Below, one piece after another: positions 5,954-8,792 of a DNA stretch of 8,792 bases. The first letter of the stretch is position 1, and each line of letters starts with the position of its first letter. This DNA comes from Coriobacteriia bacterium (GTDB lineage Bacteria > Actinomycetota > Coriobacteriia > Anaerosomatales > SLCP01). The stretch covers positions 1-8,792 of the forward strand of contig SKKZ01000223.1 of the NCBI GenBank assembly GCA_007123455.1, read 5' to 3'. Below the pieces are notes generated by a model that saw nothing but the letters and a program-made list of their open reading frames with translations, was not told where the DNA came from and made no database searches. Made by a program: the position numbers and the translations under genes.

Positions 5954-6904
5954 ATGAGTGCTTTCGCTCGTACGGTGCGATATGCAAACCCCTCGGCGCT
6001 GCATGCCGAGCGCATCGACATGCTCATGCTCAATGTCGGCCTTCGATGCGACCAGCGGTGCGCTCACTGTCATCAGTCAAGTTCTCCGGGGCGTTCCGAG
6101 GTCATGTCGCGCGATGTGATGCAGACGATCGTCGCGGTGGCAGGCGAGGTGCGTCCGCTCCTCGTGGATATCACCGGCGGAGCCCCGGAACTCAACCCCG
6201 ATATCCGTTATCTGCTCCGGCTTCTACACGACGCGGGCCTTCCGGTCCGCCTGCGCACCAACCTCACCGCGTTGCTCACCCCGGAGGCCGCCGGGCTCAT
6301 CGGTGTGCTTGCCGAGTACAGGGTAGCCCTCCTGGCTTCGCTTCCGGCGATGGACCCGGAAGAGCTTGCGACCCAGGGGAGAGGCCCGCTCGATCGGAGC
6401 CTCGAATCACTCCGGTCCCTGACCGACGCCGGTTACGGCAGCGACCCCCGGCTGCGTCTCGATATCGCCGTCAACCGGTCTGCAAGCGCGCTGGAAGAGA
6501 CTCCGGCGGAGGTCGAATCGCGATTCCGTAAAGAACTGGCGGACCGACTCGGCATACGCTTCAACGACCTTCTGCTGATCACAAACGTGCCTGTCGGGCG
6601 CTTCCGCGATCACCTGCATGGCGACAGGCGACTCGACTCTTACCTTGAGGAGCTGCGCGAAGCATTCAACCCGGAAACGCTGTCGCACCTGGCCTGCCGG
6701 ACATGCATCTCGGTCGCCTGGGACGGCACGCTGTGGGACTGTGACTTCAACCTCGGCCACGGGATTACCCTCTCGCACGGGCTGCCGTCGCACATCGCCG
6801 ACTTCGACGTTTCCGTACTCGCGAACCGGCCCGTGCGCTTCGCCGAGCACTGCTTCGCATGCACCGCGATGGCGGGGTCCGGTTGACAGGGCAGTCTTCT
6901 GTGA
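5954..6904 (+). CDS. arsS: ArsS-type radical SAM protein, probable selenoprotein (UGA 6884-6886 read as Sec)
   Basis: The radical SAM cluster motif CDQRCAHC has C32, C36 and C39. TGGAPELNP (residues 74-82) is the strongly conserved ArsS signature. The C-terminal Cys-rich domain has CRTCISVAWDGTLWDCDFN (C248, C251, C263) and HCFACTAMAGSG (C300, C303), where extra Fe-S ligands lie. The family is named an arsenosugar-biosynthesis radical SAM (seleno)protein: after the CTA.AGS motif it carries a Cys or selenocysteine. Here TGA stands at codon 311, exactly at that place. Read through, the frame adds QGSLL and stops at TGA 6902-6904, which overlaps the GTG start of the next gene. Conventional annotation would end at 6886 with 310 residues; with Sec it is 316. 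In known ArsS systems the enzyme adds the 5'-deoxyadenosyl group to dimethylated arsenic. No ArsM methyltransferase is in this window, so an arsenic substrate is inferred from the family only. Confidence 0.85.
6884..6886 (+). other. Candidate selenocysteine UGA codon
   Basis: This in-frame TGA follows the Gly-Ser-Gly of the C-terminal ArsS motif where relatives have Cys or Sec. Five sense codons and a second TGA follow. A stem-loop of bacterial SECIS form lies directly downstream. Confidence 0.72.
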
Positions 6905-6920
6905 CCCGGTCGGGTCGCCC
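6887..6920 (+). promoter_or_regulatory. SECIS-like stem-loop downstream of the UGA
   Basis: GACCC (6903-6907) pairs perfectly with GGGTC (6912-6916) around the loop GGTC (6908-6911). A U-G and a G-C pair (6901-6902 with 6917-6918) can lengthen the stem to 7. Alternatively GGGC (6889-6892) can pair with GCCC (6917-6920) as a lower stem below an asymmetric loop. The apical loop begins 21 nt after the UGA and opens with GGU, which fits the known bacterial SECIS layout (loop about 16-37 nt downstream, G in its first two positions). This was folded by eye. Confidence 0.6.
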
Positions 6921-8325
6921 GTCACATTCCCGCCTCATCGTCATGACGCGCTTCCCGCAGCCCGGTCGCGTCAAGACGCGACTCGTTCCCGCACTCGGTG
7001 AGGCAGGAGCGGCAGAACTCCACGCCGAACTCGCACGCCGCTGCGTGCGCCGCATGCACGCAGGTGCGCTCTCCACAGGGCTCAGGCTCGAGGTTCACGC
7101 GACCGGAGCTCCGGCGCATCGGGTCCGGAAGTGGCTCGGGAGGAACGTGCACGTGCGTGGACAGGGCGAAGGCGACCTCGGAGAACGGTTGGCGGCTGCG
7201 GCCCGCGGCGCCTTTGCGGCCGGAGCACCTTCGGCGTTGATCGTCGGCTCGGACGCTCCCGGCCTGAGCGGCACACACGTCCGGGAGGCCCTTCGCGCGC
7301 TCGAACACAGCGATGTCGTGCTCGGCCCGGCCACCGACGGGGGGTATTACCTCGTGGCCATCGCAGCGGACTCGGCGGTTCGCGCTCTCCCTCCCCTGTT
7401 CGGTCCGCATGTCCCCTGGGGAAGCCACGAAGTCCTCGAGGTCACCAGTGCCGCCGCACACGCGGCGGGCCTGTCGGTGCATCTGCTCGAACCTCTCTCC
7501 GACATCGATCGTCCCGATGACCTGGTCATCTGGGAACATCTGAGCACCGAGGAGGAGCGGATCCGGCTGCAACCGCGACTTACCATCGTGATACCGGCAC
7601 TCAACGAGGAAGCCGACATCGCGAAGGCGGTCGAAAGCGCATGGGGCGGTGGAGCCCACGAGGTCATCGTCGCGGACGGTGCAAGTGACGACCGGACCGC
7701 GCAGATTGCGGCGAGTGCGGGCGCCCGCGTCATCGATTCCGGGCGGGGGCGTGCCCGGCAGCTGAACGCCGGAGCTGCCGCGGCGAACGGCGACATCCTG
7801 CTGTTTCTGCACGCCGATACGGTCCTGCCCCCCGACACACTCCAGCAGGTCTGCCACGTGATGGCCCGGCCCGAAGTCGTGCTCGGCTCGTTCAGCTTCG
7901 CAGCAGGTGACCCGCGAAGAAGGCTGGACCTGCTCATCAGCACTATAGGTGCTTGGCGGCACCGGGTGTTCAGGCTCCCCTACGGCGACCAGGCACCGTT
8001 CGTGCGGACGAGCGACTTCGAGGATCTGGGCGGGTTTTCCGAGCAACCCGCGATGGAGGATTACGAATTCGCCGTGCGCTGCTCACGGCTCGGCAGACTC
8101 GAGACGTCACCCGCGATCGCACGAACCTCCGCGCGCGCGTGGCACGAGAGCGGTCTGCTCAGGACTACCTTCACGAACGCCGCGGTCATAGCAGGCTACC
8201 GGATGGGAGTCTCCGCCGAGCGGCTCGCGAGCTGGCGCGCGCGAATCGCGGTGCGGGACAGCACTTCTACGGATCGACCCCGAGCCAACGGGCGAGACCG
8301 TAACGGTCGGTCTGCCCGTCGCTGA
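6901..8325 (+). CDS. Fused rSAM/selenodomain-associated transferases: TIGR04282-like (DUF2064, CofC-like) plus TIGR04283-like GT2 glycosyltransferase
   Basis: This 474-residue protein has two domains. The first (about residues 10-215) has RLIVMTRFPQPGRVKTRLVP, GSDAPGL (116-122) and GPATDGGYYL (142-151), the CofC-like nucleotidyltransferase fold of DUF2064. The second (about 226-445) is a family 2 glycosyltransferase: LTIVIPALNEE, ADGASDDRT, FLHADT as the metal-binding motif (302-307), YGDQ (361-364) and EDYEF (386-390). The two families are named for their association with ArsS-type radical SAM proteins and are usually separate genes. They probably act on the product of that enzyme, adding sugar or activated groups. 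The GTG at 6901 forms a GTGA overlap with the read-through stop of arsS. A TTG at 6883 would overlap the first TGA instead and add six residues; no good Shine-Dalgarno site settles it. The last 28 residues are Arg-rich and mostly overlap the convergent gene. Confidence 0.9.
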   Translation: MTRSGRPSHSRLIVMTRFPQPGRVKTRLVPALGEAGAAELHAELARRCVRRMHAGALSTGLRLEVHATGAPAHRVRKWLGRNVHVRGQGEGDLGERLAAAARGAFAAGAPSALIVGSDAPGLSGTHVREALRALEHSDVVLGPATDGGYYLVAIAADSAVRALPPLFGPHVPWGSHEVLEVTSAAAHAAGLSVHLLEPLSDIDRPDDLVIWEHLSTEEERIRLQPRLTIVIPALNEEADIAKAVESAWGGGAHEVIVADGASDDRTAQIAASAGARVIDSGRGRARQLNAGAAAANGDILLFLHADTVLPPDTLQQVCHVMARPEVVLGSFSFAAGDPRRRLDLLISTIGAWRHRVFRLPYGDQAPFVRTSDFEDLGGFSEQPAMEDYEFAVRCSRLGRLETSPAIARTSARAWHESGLLRTTFTNAAVIAGYRMGVSAERLASWRARIAVRDSTSTDRPRANGRDRNGRSARR

Positions 8326-8792
8326 TGCGAGTGGCTCTCGCCACTGCGCCGTTCTGACGCGATACGAGTGCGTTATGAGCCTCGACCGCGGCATTGTACT
8401 CTTCAGCAAGGCGGTTGTACCGTGGAACGAGCGCGTTATAGCCGTCGATATCGCCTGCGGCGGCCAGACGTTCCATCCGCTCCCTGACCTCTTCCGCCTC
8501 GCGTGCCGATAGCTCGAGTTCACGTTCCGAGCCCGCGACGCGCTGGCCGAGCTCCTCGGCCTCGGCGACGGCCTCTTCGAACGCCCTCCGGATGGCGTCG
8601 GTCTGACGCCCCGCACCATACGCACGCGTGCCTTCACCGATACGGATCACCATCGGCTCGGATTCGAGCGTGATCTCACCGTCGTTCAGGCTGTCGGGCA
8701 CCCACCCGAAAAGGATAGGCGTGGTCGTCTCCACGAGCGCGTAGCCACTGCGCCCGTACGTCGGTCCGTCCGAGCGGATACCGAGCGACACG
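8267..8792 (-). CDS. Coiled-coil protein of unknown function, probably 5'-truncated by the window edge
   Basis: The frame is open to the right edge. A GTG at 8791 could be a start, but nothing upstream is visible to support it, so I treat the gene as partial. The visible 174 residues begin with a beta-like region (YALVETTTPILFGWVP, GEITLESEPMVIRIG) and then a long charged helix from about residue 64 to 155. Within it, five consecutive heptads carry Asn in the same place (N119, N126, N133, N140, N147), mostly as YN or HN, for example GYNALVP and RYNRLAE. This indicates a parallel coiled coil with buried asparagines. No enzymatic motif or TM segment is visible. The stop TAG at 8269-8267 lies inside the end of the convergent transferase gene, a 59-base tail-to-tail overlap. 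I do not recognise the family. Confidence 0.75.
   Translation of the reverse strand, partial: VSLGIRSDGPTYGRSGYALVETTTPILFGWVPDSLNDGEITLESEPMVIRIGEGTRAYGAGRQTDAIRRAFEEAVAEAEELGQRVAGSERELELSAREAEEVRERMERLAAAGDIDGYNALVPRYNRLAEEYNAAVEAHNALVSRQNGAVARATRISDGQTDRYGLARWLGVDP

Noticed and set aside
6922..8046. Long minus-strand open frame (374 codons) across the transferase fusion
   Set aside because: It lies opposite a gene with clear motifs on the plus strand and shows no domain; a GC-driven shadow.
1..8792. Search for CRISPR arrays, tRNA genes, insertion-sequence ends and attachment sites
   Set aside because: Nothing with repeat-spacer structure, cloverleaf features or terminal inverted repeats was seen by reading both strands.

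Overview
The window is high-GC bacterial DNA with dense, overlapping genes and almost no non-coding space. Its gene content points to an anaerobe: tandem ferredoxin-containing MinD-type ATPases, NifX-like proteins, a Gly/Arg-rich DUF5320 protein, and a radical SAM enzyme. The TetR/MMPL pair, the GTG starts and the GC level suggest a strictly anaerobic actinobacterium such as a member of the Coriobacteriia. That assignment is inference; no 16S rRNA or other marker is present.

Left block, minus strand, 4139 down to 1. A PadR-type repressor is followed by a DUF5320 protein, two NifX/orange-protein-like small proteins (PF02579) and two MinD-superfamily ATPases, each with an inserted 2x[4Fe-4S] ferredoxin domain. 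Most junctions are 4-base stop/start overlaps or gaps of a few bases, so this is one operon. It resembles the anaerobe-specific orange-protein (ORP) loci known from Desulfovibrio, which assemble a Mo-Cu-S cluster protein. A clear sigma70-type promoter (TTGACA, 17 bases, TATAGT) with an AT-rich dyad inside the spacer lies in front of it, which fits autorepression by PadR. After the second ATPase comes a 67-base gap with a perfect 18-base palindrome, then a TetR repressor and the first 67 codons of an MMPL/RND-type membrane transporter.

Right block, plus strand, 4367 to 8325. It holds a small lipoprotein, a squalene-cyclase-fold (prenyltransferase-like) protein, an ArsS-type radical SAM protein, and one protein that fuses the two 'rSAM/selenodomain-associated' transferases (TIGR04282-like plus TIGR04283-like). 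The radical SAM frame reaches a TGA at 6884-6886 exactly where the family has its C-terminal Cys or Sec. Reading through it adds five residues and ends in a GTGA overlap with the next gene. A hairpin with a GGUC loop sits 21 nt downstream, as in bacterial SECIS elements. I therefore read this gene as a selenoprotein that ordinary annotation would truncate. This is the most interesting point in the window.

Right edge, minus strand. A coiled-coil protein of unknown function, with an Asn-containing heptad repeat, runs convergently into the transferase gene and overlaps its last 59 bases. It is probably cut by the window edge.

No rRNA, tRNA, CRISPR array, insertion sequence or strong intrinsic terminator was seen. 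No gene-free stretch exceeds 300 bases.
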